A stretch of 49,102 nt of DNA from Mesostigma viride (GCA_009746045.1 RPFO01000926.1:1-49102), one strand, 5' to 3'. Positions 1 through 9,015 are shown, counted from the first letter of the stretch. The notes: generated by a model from the letters alone, not told the origin. Program-made: numbers and translations.

Positions 1-545
1 GCATGGCATGCATCTCGCACAAGGAGGCTGTGCCTTCAGGGGAGCTTGACTTACACCCCTAGTGTGCTCCCATATGCATGTAGAGCCGTGCTGTCTGCCT
101 GCTGACTTCTATACAGGAGGCATCGCACTTGGATGATTCCAAGCAGACATTCCCTCCTTATAGTGCCTTGCTTGACCTTATGGGCGATGCCATTTTTTAT
201 CCTATGATGTGGTTACTGAGGTGTCTGCATGAGTGTGCCCCTTTCCCGTTTTAGGAATGTAGGATGAGCCCTATTGCCTCGCCTTGAAGACCCTTATCGA
301 CCCAAAACAGACATTGGTGCACGTGGCACACTCACTCTGCGGGGACATTGAAACATTGTGAGAACATGTCGGCTTCGTGATTCATGACTCCCACAACGCA
401 GCCTTGTGTGGTCTTCCACTCGAAGCTACTGGGATATATGGCTGCATAGGTGCACATGATTGCCGCCCACTATCCCTTCAGTTCTTCGTTTTCCCATCCG
501 GCACTTCCCTTCCACAATTCCCACGCGCCCTCCCGTGCCACCAGG
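1..545. other. No gene assigned; probable intron or intergenic DNA before the kinase exon
   Basis: No convincing coding signal is visible. The last ~50 bases (about 495-545) are pyrimidine-rich and end in CCACCAG directly before the kinase coding frame, which fits the 3' end of an intron. Earlier kinase exons should lie upstream, but no subdomain I-VII motif could be recognised here. Confidence 0.4.
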
Positions 546-858
546 TGGACGTGTTCTCGTGGGCCATCATCTTCTACGAGCTGATCGCCGGTCGGCGCGC
601 CTACGCGGGTACTACCTCACCGCGGAAGAGATCGGCGCGCAGCAGTCCCTGGAGGGCCAGCGGCCGGCGCTGCCCTCCAAGTGGCCGACCAAGATCAAAC
701 AGCTGCTTACGTCCGCGTGGGCAGACGATGCCACCCTGCGGCCGTCTGCGTCGGAGATCGTCCAGCAGCTGGATGAGATGATGGCGCAGGGCATCCCAGA
801 AGAGCCCCTGATGAGGGCCGCTGCAAACAAGCAGGGGTGTCTATGCATTGTCATGTGA
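546..858 (+). CDS. C-terminal exon of a protein kinase-like gene (one-base frameshift)
   Basis: The exon starts after a CAG acceptor-like site. It encodes VDVFSWAIIFYELIAG, which matches kinase subdomain IX (the D-V-[YF]-S-[FW] helix of TKL and related kinases). This is followed by a basic turn, then YYLTAEEIGAQ, a W-P-x-x-I-K-x-L-L helix and a TLRPSASEIVQQLDEM motif, which matches subdomain XI (the conserved R of the C-lobe). The protein ends in CLCIVM, a CaaX-like tail that could be prenylated. The first part is in one frame and the rest is in the next frame from about 610. A single missing G in the GGG run near 607-610 would join them, so this may be a sequencing error rather than a pseudogene. 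The ATP-binding lobe and catalytic loop lie outside this exon. The kinase C-lobe assignment is fairly secure; substrate and family are unknown. Confidence 0.6.
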
Positions 859-907
859 TGAACAATGGGGAAAGCATCTTCTTGCGGACCGTGCTCACGC
901 GCCATAT

Positions 908-1023
908 AAGGGAACCTTCGACCCCTTGACACAGCGAGGAGGGAGGGCGCCCTCGACCAGCTCGCACTAGCTTCTCTCACCTCCACAAGCGAGCATGCAG
1001 GCCACCATCTGGAGGACGCTCTC
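908..1023 (+). repeat. Diverged dispersed repeat (partner at 44111-44226)
   Basis: By eye this stretch aligns with 44111-44226. Both have an ACCTTC-x-A-CCCC block, a purine run GGAGGGAG followed by GCGCCCT, then GCACTAGC, CTCTC and GGCCAC blocks in the same order and spacing. No coding potential was seen. The element type is unknown. Confidence 0.45.
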
Positions 1024-1299
1024 TACATCATGGTGCCGGCCCAACTGTGGGTGCAATACAGCATTAGAGGGAGGCTGACGCAAATCAAGCGGATCGATGT
1101 GATACATATAAAGGTGAAGTCCTAGGTGCGCAGGCTGAGGCGTGCAGGTGCGGGCTAATGGCCACTATGATGATTTCTGGCCTCCGCTGGTTGTCTCATG
1201 GACAATGAGCCATGGCGAATATAAGGCTGATCTAATGCTCGGCTGATCACATACTTTGGTGCCATCTCATACATGCTGTTCCATTTTCCAATTGCCCAT
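1024..1299. other. Non-coding DNA between the kinase gene and the old gypsy LTR
   Basis: No ORF or RNA gene was recognised. It holds one partial copy of the 37 bp dispersed mini-repeat (1172-1197). Confidence 0.5.
1172..1197 (+). repeat. Partial copy of 37 bp dispersed mini-repeat
   Basis: The sequence begins GATTTCTGGCC and runs through CGCTGGTTGTCTC, matching the core of the copies at 25761, 45373 and 48851 with one mismatch. The CTTG end is replaced by ATGG. No clear flanking repeat was seen. Confidence 0.5.
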
Positions 1300-1968
1300 T
1301 GTTACGGCCCAGACCTTTGTATGGGCGTAACAATGCCTTCAATAAATAAGTCGAAAGTAATTTGTTATTCGTTTGGGACTTTCGATAGCTCGCTTTGATA
1401 GTCCGCCGGACTATAGGACTCAATTCGGGACTTATTTGGGAATTTGTCCTAAGTTCGGGACTTTGTGTGTTTATTTGGTACTTTGTGTGTTCCGGACCAG
1501 TTATTTTGGGCCTAGCCAGAAGTACGAGATCTTCTAGGGGCCGGGCCGGCCCTAGACGTCATACAGAACCTATTGGGGCTTGACGGCAGTATCTGGAAGA
1601 TCGGCGCGCATGTCGGCGCGCCTGCACACCAACTTGCCAGCTTGGTAGCGCAGCTAGGTGAAATTGGTCTGTGGACGATGGACTCTCTCTCTTTGGTTTG
1701 ATGATTAATGAAACGAGTGTTGACGTCTCTCTCAGACCAAGGGGCACTAATCCGGATGTCATTTGCCTCATGACATGCCGTGTTATATAGCTAGATTAAT
1801 TAACCATGCTCTAAGGCCTAGCTGAGGATAAACCGCTGCTCAGTTAGTCAATTTACTGCGATCTTTGCTTGCTATCGCGGTACGCGGATGCGCGGCTATG
1901 CCGGCTTATATTAAACTGCACCTTATACTAGATTAGATCTTTCGCACCGTCCGGCTCGGGACGTAACA
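1300..1968 (+). repeat. 5' LTR of the old gypsy element (669 bp)
   Basis: The LTR starts TGTTACG and ends CGTAACA, a 7 bp terminal inverted repeat identical to that of the younger family. Right after the start, TGTTACGGCCCA can pair with TGGGCGTAACA (ending 1331), so the first ~32 bases form a hairpin that repeats the right terminus internally. ATAAATAAG at about 1342 could serve as a poly(A) signal. A primer binding site follows one base after the end. Confidence 0.75.
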
Positions 1969-1969
1969 C

Positions 1970-1984
1970 TGGATCGGAGGTATG
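1970..1984 (+). promoter_or_regulatory. Primer binding site of the old gypsy element
   Basis: TGGATCGGAGGTATG lies one base after the LTR. The leading TGG pairs with a tRNA CCA end. The younger family has TGGACTCGGAGGTAG at the same place, so the site is conserved across both families. The tRNA was not identified. Confidence 0.6.
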
Positions 1985-2692
1985 TAGTTCTAGAGGTTTT
2001 CCACAGGTGCCCGCGAAGAGCCCTTGTGTTTAAGCCGCAAGGTGCATTCTTAATAGCGCAGGGCCTGCGCGGGACCGGCCCAATATTTAGTGAGATAGAA
2101 AGCCGAGTTCGACCCGCCAGCCTGGGAAACTGGCTGTGGTGAACGGCGGCAACGTCTAGCTGAAAGGGCGGTCATAGGATAGGGCTTAGAAGCATCTCCT
2201 GTCGACTGGGCACCGACGGGGAGCTCGGCTCTGCACCACACAAGGAATCGGCGCCACAAGCCAGGGAGGAAAGTCGGCTGCGCAACGCCAAGGTACGTTT
2301 TGTCATGCAGTATGTGGTAGTCGCTTGCAGCCAACCGCCTTGCTCCGTCTCTCTTACCTGCACGCGTAGGAGGTGAGGTGATGTGCGCCCCTCCTTGTTG
2401 TTTTGTTTGTGAATTGTCGTTTCCTGTGACGTATTGTGACTAGCGTCCTGGCTGCGAAAGCTGTGGGCGCTGGTAGGGTGGTTTCCGTGGCTTCGTCCTT
2501 GCGAAAAGGCGGGCAGTTATCACGGAGGCTACCCTCTTGTATGGAATTAGGAGCGCGAAGCTCCTGATTTCTGTGATAGTGATTAGATTAGAGCCAGTTG
2601 GCATCCCCCCCCTGTGACAGGTCACACACTAGAGGTAAAAAGGTTCCTTTCTCTTTTCTATCTCTGTCTGCTGGCAATAGACGACGTGTGTG
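1985..2692 (+). other. Untranslated leader of the old gypsy element
   Basis: No conserved ORF was seen. Small minus-strand frames in the stretch look like chance. The region lies between the primer site and ORF1, as in the younger family. Confidence 0.4.
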
Positions 2693-3115
2693 ATGGCTAA
2701 TATTAATAATAGAAATAATATTAGATATAATGAGGCACTTGGGGGTTGGGATAGTGATGTTTCTAGGCAACTTTACTATGCGGTGGCACATGATGGAGGC
2801 ACAGGGAAAGTAGGTATTTTCTATAGCTGGGTAGACTGCAAGAACTATATAGTGGATAGGCATAGGGCTATCTTTAAGGGATTCAAGACAGCATGGGAAG
2901 CAGATAGGTTTATCCAGGAATACATGACACGTCCAGTAGGCTTGCACGTAGAGGCACCACCTCAGGAGATTAGGACTCGCCCAATGCCTAGGGGCCGTAG
3001 CTGTGCACCCAATAGTGCAACAGTAGAGAGCAGGACGGGGGACACACAGGCTGTCACAGTCACGTTCAGCCAACTCACTGTCAGCACCCCACCTAGGCAG
3101 CCACCTAGTTTCTAG
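2693..3115 (+). CDS. ORF1: RNase H1 N-terminal/viroplasmin-like (hybrid-binding) protein of the old gypsy element
   Basis: The ORF encodes about 140 aa from the ATG at 2693. Residues of about 27-75 fit the small hybrid-binding fold known from eukaryotic RNase H1 N-termini and the caulimovirus P6 viroplasmin domain: YYAVAHDG, then GKVGIFYSWVDCKNYIV, then IFKGFKTAWEADRFIQ. The aromatic start, the G-I-F/Y-x-S-W-x-x-C/A-K turn and the FK-F-x-[ST]-x-x-E-A helix are all present. After it come GLHV and a Pro/Arg/Thr-rich tail ending in a TFSQLTV block, matched by LEFGSLSITV in the younger family ORF1. No catalytic RNase H domain follows. Inference: a nucleic-acid-binding accessory protein acting on the RNA/DNA replication intermediate or in particle assembly. 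The domain match is by eye. Confidence 0.65.
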   Translation: MANINNRNNIRYNEALGGWDSDVSRQLYYAVAHDGGTGKVGIFYSWVDCKNYIVDRHRAIFKGFKTAWEADRFIQEYMTRPVGLHVEAPPQEIRTRPMPRGRSCAPNSATVESRTGDTQAVTVTFSQLTVSTPPRQPPSF

Positions 3116-3274
3116 AGGAGTAGAGTACTAATTATAGCTTACTATATAATAGCTACATTAGCAGAATAACGTAGGGCAGTCGCTTGGTTGATTGCTTGTG
3201 GGCATGTGCATGGCATTTTCCTCCTTCTTCCTCTCTCCTTCCTTCCTTCTCTTGTGGATGTGGTACTGGTAAAC

Positions 3275-3421
3275 ATGCCGCGGGGTAAAAAGAAGGTACG
3301 CGGCACGACTAGGAGTCATTCCGAGGAGGGAGGTGCAGACTTGGATAGGCAGGGCAGCCCAGAGTACCAAGTACAGGAGGTATCACAACAGGGCTCGTCC
3401 TACCAGCAAGGCAGCCTGTAG
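3275..3421 (+). CDS. Small basic ORF, possible gag N-terminus of the old gypsy element
   Basis: The ORF encodes 48 aa starting MPRGKKKVRGTTRS and ending in a Gln/Ser-rich stretch. A pyrimidine-rich tract (about 3218-3252) lies upstream, as before gag in the younger family. It ends at a stop about 60 bases before the next gag-like frame. It may be a true small protein, or the start of a gag broken by indels. Confidence 0.3.
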   Translation: MPRGKKKVRGTTRSHSEEGGADLDRQGSPEYQVQEVSQQGSSYQQGSL

Positions 3422-3483
3422 GTCACCCAGGTGAGCTGGCTAGTACCTCCCGCGAGCCGCGAAGGCCACGAGGAGCGGATAGG

Positions 3484-4309
3484 ATGGATAATAGGGAGGA
3501 ATACCAGCCGCAGCGAATGCAGGCTGAGTATAACCAGCTGATGGAACGGGCAGGTGATGAGGCCCGCCCAGATCGAATCCCACGAGTGCAGCCCAGCACC
3601 TGGCAGTGCAGCCGCAGCAACACCCGCCAGTGCAGCCGCAGCAGCACCCCGTGCAGTCCCCACAGCAGCATTCGGAACAGCAACAGCCGTTGCCGCAGCA
3701 GTGGCAGCAGCAGCCAGTACAGCAGCAGCAGCCACCGCCGCCGCAGCAGCAACAGTGGCAGCAGCCGCAGCAGCTTGCGCCGTTGCAGCAGCAGCAGCAG
3801 CCGCTAAGCTAGCCGACCGGGTCGCAGATGTTTGGTCCGCTTAGTCAGAACGCGACCTATTATCACGCGCAACGTGCCCAACGCTTACAACATCCCTGGG
3901 CGAGCGGTCGACGGGTTTCTTTTGGCAGTGACCTGCAGTCCAATGCGACATCGCTGTGGACCCAGGACGAGGCTAGGGTCCCACGGCCGCTGGTATACGA
4001 TGAGGGTGGGCCCGCGTCGTCCCATCCGGCGCGCAATGTCCCAGCAGCCGGACCTGCGCGGCCGAGCGTGTCGCATGGCAATAACCTCAACTTGAGTCGC
4101 ATGGCACCCAGTGATCCTGGCTACGCGCATCCCTCGTCTGTCTGGCTACAACGCAGCGCGACTAGGTCAGCGCCTGCATTGGCAGATGACTCGTTGTCGA
4201 TCTTTAATGTTCCGCCATATCGCGCAGTGGGCGGACCTCGGGCCGACGCGTTTAAGGCGCCGCCCATGCCTGACTTTAAACCAGTGCCCAAGCTGCGCGC
4301 GACTATGAA
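3484..4309 (+). pseudogene. gag, N-terminal part, of the old gypsy element
   Basis: A frame opens at 3484 (MDNREEYQPQRMQAEY), passes into a CAG-rich tract, and an in-frame TAG follows the tract at about 3810. A longer clean frame runs from the ATG at 3828 (MFGPLSQNATYYH) to the insertion point at 4309. The last residues before the break (MPDFKPVPKLRATMN) align with the LPLFANLPKLDVKSTPQQ segment of the younger gag. Gag resumes at 15666 with PREIDEWTRMW. The function would be the structural capsid/nucleocapsid protein. At least one frameshift around the CAG tract is needed to read it through. Confidence 0.55.
3604..3805 (+). repeat. CAG-rich low-complexity tract in gag
   Basis: The tract is an imperfect (CAG)n/(CCG)n run. 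It translates as poly-Gln, poly-Ser or poly-Ala depending on frame, so several overlapping ORFs in this stretch are artefacts of composition. Confidence 0.8.
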
Positions 4310-5027
4310 TGTCAAATATTTCACTACTCAGCTTAATCCAACCCAGCCAAGAATCATGAAATCCTGGCTCAATTGGAGGAAAGCTACGATCTGAAGACCA
4401 TTACTTGAATCGACAAAATATGGCGAATTTAATGATGTTAATCCGCTTTAATATTTGTCAATATATACTCGGCGGCGGCCATGTAAGGGCCAGCTGCCAT
4501 AGCATACTTGTCAAGGCTTAATTGTGTAAAGGAGCAACCAAAAGACTTAAGGCTACGTTGCCCTTGCGAGGCAAGTCACAACACACACATTGTTGACCGT
4601 CCGATAGGAGCGGCGCAACACAGTTCGCTGGATGCAGGCATGCATGCGCATAGGAAAAGTCATACATGCCAAAGTCTAGGTGGGAGTGGCGTCGCGTCAA
4701 GTACTCTACCATTTAAGTCTGATTTCTTTCCTTGGGCGGCGCCTACAAAGGCTCAACTTTAACACTAGCCGTTGGTACACTACAGACGGCGCGGCGCGGC
4801 GCCAGGACAAAGCGCCACAAAGATATGGGCAGGACTTATGCCGAATGTCATGCTCATGCGTAGCTCACACCAGAGCTATACGGGAAAAATTATTCCGTCA
4901 ACCGTAACGCAACATAGCATGGCCCAAATCTATCTCGGCCGATCATAACTGTTACGGCCAAAAAATAAATAAGACTTGGCCAATAAATTAGATAGGCCTA
5001 CGAACACCGAAAATAAGCGATTGGGCA
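4310..5027 (-). repeat. 3' LTR of the minus-strand gag-only element (718 bp)
   Basis: This is a near-identical copy of 14948-15660, with small indels in A/T runs and a few substitutions. On the plus strand it begins TGTCAAATATTTC and ends GATTGGGCA. Confidence 0.85.
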
Positions 5028-5259
5028 CAATTCTTGACACATCCCCGTGACCAAGAGCTATATAGCTGGAGGGCAAAAACAGCAAAACACCCCCCCGTGG
5101 CCGAGAGCGGGGCTCGGCAGGTCTATAACAAACTATCTGGGGAGGGTACAGGACACCCCCGGGCCCATAATAAAGTCAGTCCCGCCTGTAATATCCATGC
5201 TCCGGAACTGAATAACATGGGGAATGGCAGCTCTGGTAAAACAGAAAAGGTAGCACGAG
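5028..5259 (-). other. 3' untranslated region of the gag-only element
   Basis: This stretch lies between the gag stop and the 3' LTR. It carries a G-rich run on the minus strand (complement of CCCCCCCGTGG near 5090) that could be part of a polypurine signal. No polymerase gene was seen. Confidence 0.4.
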
Positions 5260-5737
5260 TTACAACTGAGTGGTCAAGTCACCCCCGTCGATGGCCGACG
5301 TGTTAAAACAGAAACCAGGAGGGAGTGTGGCAGCCTCCTGGGTGAGGTTAGCCTTGGTGGTGCTGTCACGTGGCCGCATCTCGGGGTGCTTCCGGTAGCA
5401 TGTCTCGTGAGTATGGCCAGGCCGCCGGCAGAAGTTACACCGCTTCTTACCACCGCTAGCGCTAGTGGCATACGCGCCGGCAGGTAGGGCAGTGGGGTCG
5501 GCGGGTCGGGAAGATTGGGGCTTGGCCCCAGCGGCTGGGGGCGGGTCCTGGGCCGACAGGAGGTCGTCAATCTCGAAAACAAGATCTTTAATCTGGGCAA
5601 GTGTCGTCCCTGGGAGCCGGGGGGCAGCCATGGCTTGACGGAACGCAGCAGACAGGCCTGCAAGCATGCAGTCCCTCCAGCCGTCCCAGCCCATGGCGCC
5701 CCCAGCATCCTCAAGTTCCTGCTTCAGGAGAAGACCC
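5260..5737 (-). CDS. gag, C-terminal part, of the gag-only copia-type element
   Basis: Read on the minus strand from the insertion point at 5737 down to the stop at 5260. It holds a Leu-rich helical part (GWRDCMLAGLSAAFRQAM; LAQIKDLVFEIDDLL), a Pro/Ala linker and a zinc knuckle CNFCRRPGHTHETC (C-x2-C-x4-H-x4-C, with one extra His) followed by basic residues. The frame is continuous with the N-terminal part at 13910-14348 once the nested element and one GACCC copy are removed. It is a nucleocapsid-type RNA-binding module. The stop at 5260 is close to the 3' LTR, which leaves no room for pol. Confidence 0.7.
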
Positions 5738-6380
5738 AGTTAGCATATTGGTGATGCAATATGCTAAGCATGTCATACTTGAAGTGGCCTTTCCAACGCC
5801 GTGCTAAACGCCTCATTTGGACAAGGAACTTGAGAGTTATCAAGTCCCGAAGTAATGCCGCCGGACGCTACAGCAGTACCAGGACTAAGGACACGTGAGG
5901 GACAGGGCACGTGGCAGTGTTGGGTGAACCATCACACGTTACGTGTCACAGGACCGACTGTCACTAGGAGGTACTGTGGTCAATATTGGTTGATGGTACC
6001 AAGAATGTCACAGGACTTCAGGACTGGCAGTCCTGCAGGCCTGGGATGGACGGGTACTTGTCATGACGGATAAATCCAGAGCGTTACTGTCATTCATGGA
6101 AGGACAGACGTCCTGGATTGATGCAACCAAGGAAATTGACAGTGGCGGACCTGCCAAGGCGTGCAAGGCCTGGCAGCAATGGTGAGACCTAGAAAGGCTC
6201 GGACACAGCAGTGGCCAAGCGTCTTTCCCAACACCGTCCGTGGGTACTGCCGCCTCAGGCTAGTGACCACAGGGTAGTGAGGCAACTGTGGTAAAGGTTA
6301 AAAGCCGCTGGTTGAAACCATGGCTCCATTCATCACATCTTGGGAAGACCAGAAACTCACTGATCCGCGTTCATCTAAAT
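5738..6380 (+). repeat. 5' LTR of the copia-like element (643 bp)
   Basis: No difference from 13267-13909 was found by eye. It begins AGTTAGCATATTGG and ends GTTCATCTAAAT. Its ends form a short imperfect inverted repeat (AGTTAG against ATTTAG). AACTCACTG (6354-6362) near its end can pair with CAGTGAGTT (6388-6396) just inside the element. Confidence 0.85.
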
Positions 6381-6396
6381 CGTATTACAGTGAGTT
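6381..6396 (+). promoter_or_regulatory. Putative primer region of the copia-like element
   Basis: CGTATTACAGTGAGTT follows the LTR directly, where a primer binding site is expected, but lacks the TGG of tRNA 3'-end sites. It is the exact reverse complement of AACTCACTGTAATACG at 12940-12955 in the 3' untranslated region. This suggests either a half-tRNA or other RNA primer, or self-priming. Confidence 0.4.
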
Positions 6397-6404
6397 CGAC
6401 GGAT

Positions 6405-7370
6405 ATGTCGAATTCGGACTCTGAAGCTAGGACAAACACCTTTGCGCGTGCAGCAACGGTAGCGGCGTCCAGTCCAGTACCCGCTGGAGGGCACGAGGAC
6501 TCGGAGGAAGTGCGCCGAAATATTCGTGCGGTGTCGGCGCCGGGCGAGTACGTCCGAGGAGCAGCCGAGCAGCTGCTGAGATTTCGCGAGGACCTCGCGG
6601 AAATCATCAGAAGGCTGCCAGCGTCTTGGCGGGCTGGCCACACAAACGCATTCGCGTTTGAGCAGGTGGTCACTCTGCTTTTGCAGATAATTGCCATAAG
6701 CCTCGGGGGTGCCCGAGAGATAAACGACCTTGTCGCCAATCTCCGCCTTGGGGACGACTACACCGGCGTGCCAAACGTGGTGCAGGTCGCCCGGGACAGG
6801 CGGGAGGCCATCGTTCGTGGCAGTACGCAGGCGTTGGTGGCAGAGTGCCAGAATCTGGCGCACTCCGTCTTGGAGTTGACCAGAGGCGCTGCTGATCGTG
6901 TCTTCATTACTCTTAATCCCTTCTCCATCTACACTAGTCGGGATACTCCACATTCTCGCCGAGAGTTAAACCAGCTAAGTTTGACTGTCGACGTGGTTGG
7001 CGGTCGAGAGGTCTCAGCCGACGACGCCTTCTACGACTTCGTAGATCAGCCAGCAGGGGCGGTAGTACAGCCGGCCCAGAGGCGTCACGAGGGCGACGGC
7101 TCTCAGGAGGGCCGTGAGCAGGCGCAGCGGGACGAGCTTAATCGCTACCACATTGACGACAACGTTGGTTTAGGTGAGGCCCATTTGTTGAGGTGGGGGC
7201 GTTCTCGCTGGATACGTGATTACGCGTATGGTTTGAGGCTTCCGGTGGTTATTAGGCCTGTGCCTACTCACGACGACCAGGGGCAGCCATTGAATCCGGT
7301 GGAGGGACCGTTCCACGAGCCAGCACCTGCACCGGTTGCAGGAGAAGCTTCGTCTGAAAACGAGGCTTGA
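6405..7370 (+). CDS. Extra ORF upstream of gag in the copia-like element, function unknown
   Basis: About 321 aa from the ATG at 6405 (MSNSDSEARTN). The frame is open further back into the LTR, but this ATG is the first one inside the element. The protein looks mostly helical, with a Leu-rich middle (AAEQLLRFREDLAEIIRRLP; FEQVVTLLLQIIAISLGG) and an acidic/Gln-rich region of about 225-260. The C-terminal part has LLRWGRSRWIRDYAYGLRLP and a Pro-rich, acidic end. No zinc knuckle, protease or catalytic motif was recognised. It lies 68 bases upstream of the gag ATG in the same sense, so it is probably an accessory or capsid-like protein. The absence of stops over nearly 1 kb in a young element supports real coding. 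Confidence 0.6.
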   Translation: MSNSDSEARTNTFARAATVAASSPVPAGGHEDSEEVRRNIRAVSAPGEYVRGAAEQLLRFREDLAEIIRRLPASWRAGHTNAFAFEQVVTLLLQIIAISLGGAREINDLVANLRLGDDYTGVPNVVQVARDRREAIVRGSTQALVAECQNLAHSVLELTRGAADRVFITLNPFSIYTSRDTPHSRRELNQLSLTVDVVGGREVSADDAFYDFVDQPAGAVVQPAQRRHEGDGSQEGREQAQRDELNRYHIDDNVGLGEAHLLRWGRSRWIRDYAYGLRLPVVIRPVPTHDDQGQPLNPVEGPFHEPAPAPVAGEASSENEA

Positions 7371-7438
7371 GGGGGTGGAGGATAGGTGGAGAGTTTGCTG
7401 TTTTCTTGTTGCAAAGTTGGTCGCAGCCATTGTATATA

Positions 7439-8764
7439 ATGCCTAGGAGGGCAAGCCGGGGTGCGGCGACATTCGAGGAGCAACGGGAGCGAACAGCAGA
7501 GGAGGACATCGCCAGAGAGGAAGGGGAGGCGATGGAGGAGAGGGGCGTGGAGGCGCCAGCTGGGCAACCTATCCCAGAGATGGACCCCAGAGCCGGGAGA
7601 ACACACAAGCGGTGGCGTGATGGGCAAGCTGAGGCGGAGAAAGTCAAGCGTGCCAGGCGACCTACGGAGGCAGTAGTGCTCACAACGCCTGGTGAGGAGG
7701 ACGCCATCGTCACCCCAGGTGTGCGTGCTGCAAAGCAAGCTGCTGTTCACGATAGGGTGTCTGGTATGTTGCCCGAGCGTTTGGAGGCTAGGATTGACCC
7801 TCCCCAGGCACCACCAGTGCGTGTGGGGAGTGTGTTGCCCGGCACCCGCCCATTTTCTGATGCTGTGACAGTCATGAATGGGCAGAAAGCGCTCAACCCT
7901 CCCCTGAAGCAAGATAACCTGGATAAATGGCTGGATGACATGAAGCTAGTCGTGGGCTCCGTCGCAGCAGGTGTGGATATTGTCAGGGTGTTTCACTCTT
8001 CCACCGCAAACAAGGGGTCCTCTGAAAGGGTCAATGACATGGCTAGGCATGCTCTGAAAGAGGGGCACACTTGGCTACAGTTCCTAGATGACATCAAGGA
8101 GGAGTTTTCTGACAGGGTTCACAATCTCACCATGGAAAAGAAGAGAGAATTTGATGAGTTTGAGATCAAGGGTGAGGTGGCTGCTGAGCTGGCCAGGTTT
8201 GAGTTGATCGTGGAGGCAGGCAAGAAGCAGGGCTTCAGTGTGACAGTCAGGGCAGCAGCAGACCACTTCTTTGATAAGATGGGCTTGTCAGAGGAAGGTA
8301 GGGCTACTGCTAGGCAGCTCTGTGATCTCACTGATGGCACCTGGGGGGCTCTGAAGCGTGTGATACTAAACTTCAGGACCCGGGTCCCTACCTGCAAGGG
8401 TATCAGTTCTCAGGGAGGGTCAGCGTCTCAGGCTAGCCAGGGCAAGAACCGTACCCCATCTGGGACACGGTATGGTAGCAGGAGAAGGAAGCAGGCCCAG
8501 AAGGAGCAGAACCAGGGTGGTGGAGGAGGTCAGCAGGGGAACCAGAATCAGGGGAACCAGTCTGGCAACCGTAACAGCCATCAGCAGGGTAAGGGTGGTG
8601 GCCAGGGGCAGAATAACAATCAAGCCTCAGGCAACCAGAACAAGCAGGACAGCAAGGCCCCAGGGGGAGGGTCTGGCAAGAGCAAGTGTTTTGCTTGTGG
8701 CAAGGAAGGTCACTGGAAGAGGGATTGCCCAAACAAGAAGAAGGGGCAGTCTGATCAGAAGTGA
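7439..8764 (+). CDS. gag: gag of the copia-like element
   Basis: About 441 aa from the ATG at 7439 (MPRRASRGAATFEEQ). Parts in order: a charged N-terminal region (Glu/Arg-rich, to about 90), a helical capsid-like region (LDKWLDDMKLVVGSVAAGVD; TWLQFLDDIKEEFSDRV; ELARFELIVEAGKKQGF), a long Gln/Gly/Asn-rich low-complexity stretch, and a C-terminal zinc knuckle CFACGKEGHWKRDC (C-x2-C-x4-H-x4-C) with a basic tail. This is the usual plan of a retrotransposon nucleocapsid. It ends at TGA 8762-8764, 30 bases before the pol frame opens, so gag and pol do not overlap. Confidence 0.85.
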   Translation: MPRRASRGAATFEEQRERTAEEDIAREEGEAMEERGVEAPAGQPIPEMDPRAGRTHKRWRDGQAEAEKVKRARRPTEAVVLTTPGEEDAIVTPGVRAAKQAAVHDRVSGMLPERLEARIDPPQAPPVRVGSVLPGTRPFSDAVTVMNGQKALNPPLKQDNLDKWLDDMKLVVGSVAAGVDIVRVFHSSTANKGSSERVNDMARHALKEGHTWLQFLDDIKEEFSDRVHNLTMEKKREFDEFEIKGEVAAELARFELIVEAGKKQGFSVTVRAAADHFFDKMGLSEEGRATARQLCDLTDGTWGALKRVILNFRTRVPTCKGISSQGGSASQASQGKNRTPSGTRYGSRRRKQAQKEQNQGGGGGQQGNQNQGNQSGNRNSHQQGKGGGQGQNNNQASGNQNKQDSKAPGGGSGKSKCFACGKEGHWKRDCPNKKKGQSDQK

Positions 8765-9015
8765 CTAGTGAAGCAGTCCCGTGTACATAGTGAGACACCC
8801 TGTGGGGCACAGCTTCACATGTAAATAAATCTGGGCAGGGTGCCACCTCTGATCAGCACCAGGGGTGTACTGATGTTCTCATTCCACAAGATTGCATACA
8901 TGCTGCAGCACAACAATCCCCTCAACTGTCAACAGGTGGAGGGTCCCCAGACAGGGTTGGCTCTGGGAGCCTAGATGCTCTGCTGGGAGGGTCTGCTGGG
9001 TCCTCTGGATCCAAG
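8765..9015 (+). other. gag-pol spacer of the copia-like element
   Basis: The pol frame has stops at 8788-8793 (TAG TGA) and is then open without an ATG until 9016. No D-T/S-G protease motif occurs in that open stretch, although copia elements normally place protease here. Pol expression therefore needs reinitiation, an internal start or splicing rather than a simple frameshift in an overlap. Confidence 0.6.

Noticed and set aside
3606-3812. Poly-Gln protein frame
   Set aside because: It is one of three readings of a CAG-rich tract. The frame ends in a stop before the real gag segment.
5855-6285. Two small ORFs inside the copia LTR (repeated at 13384-13814)
   Set aside because: They lie wholly within LTR sequence on opposite strands, with no motif. 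Their identity between copies only reflects LTR identity.
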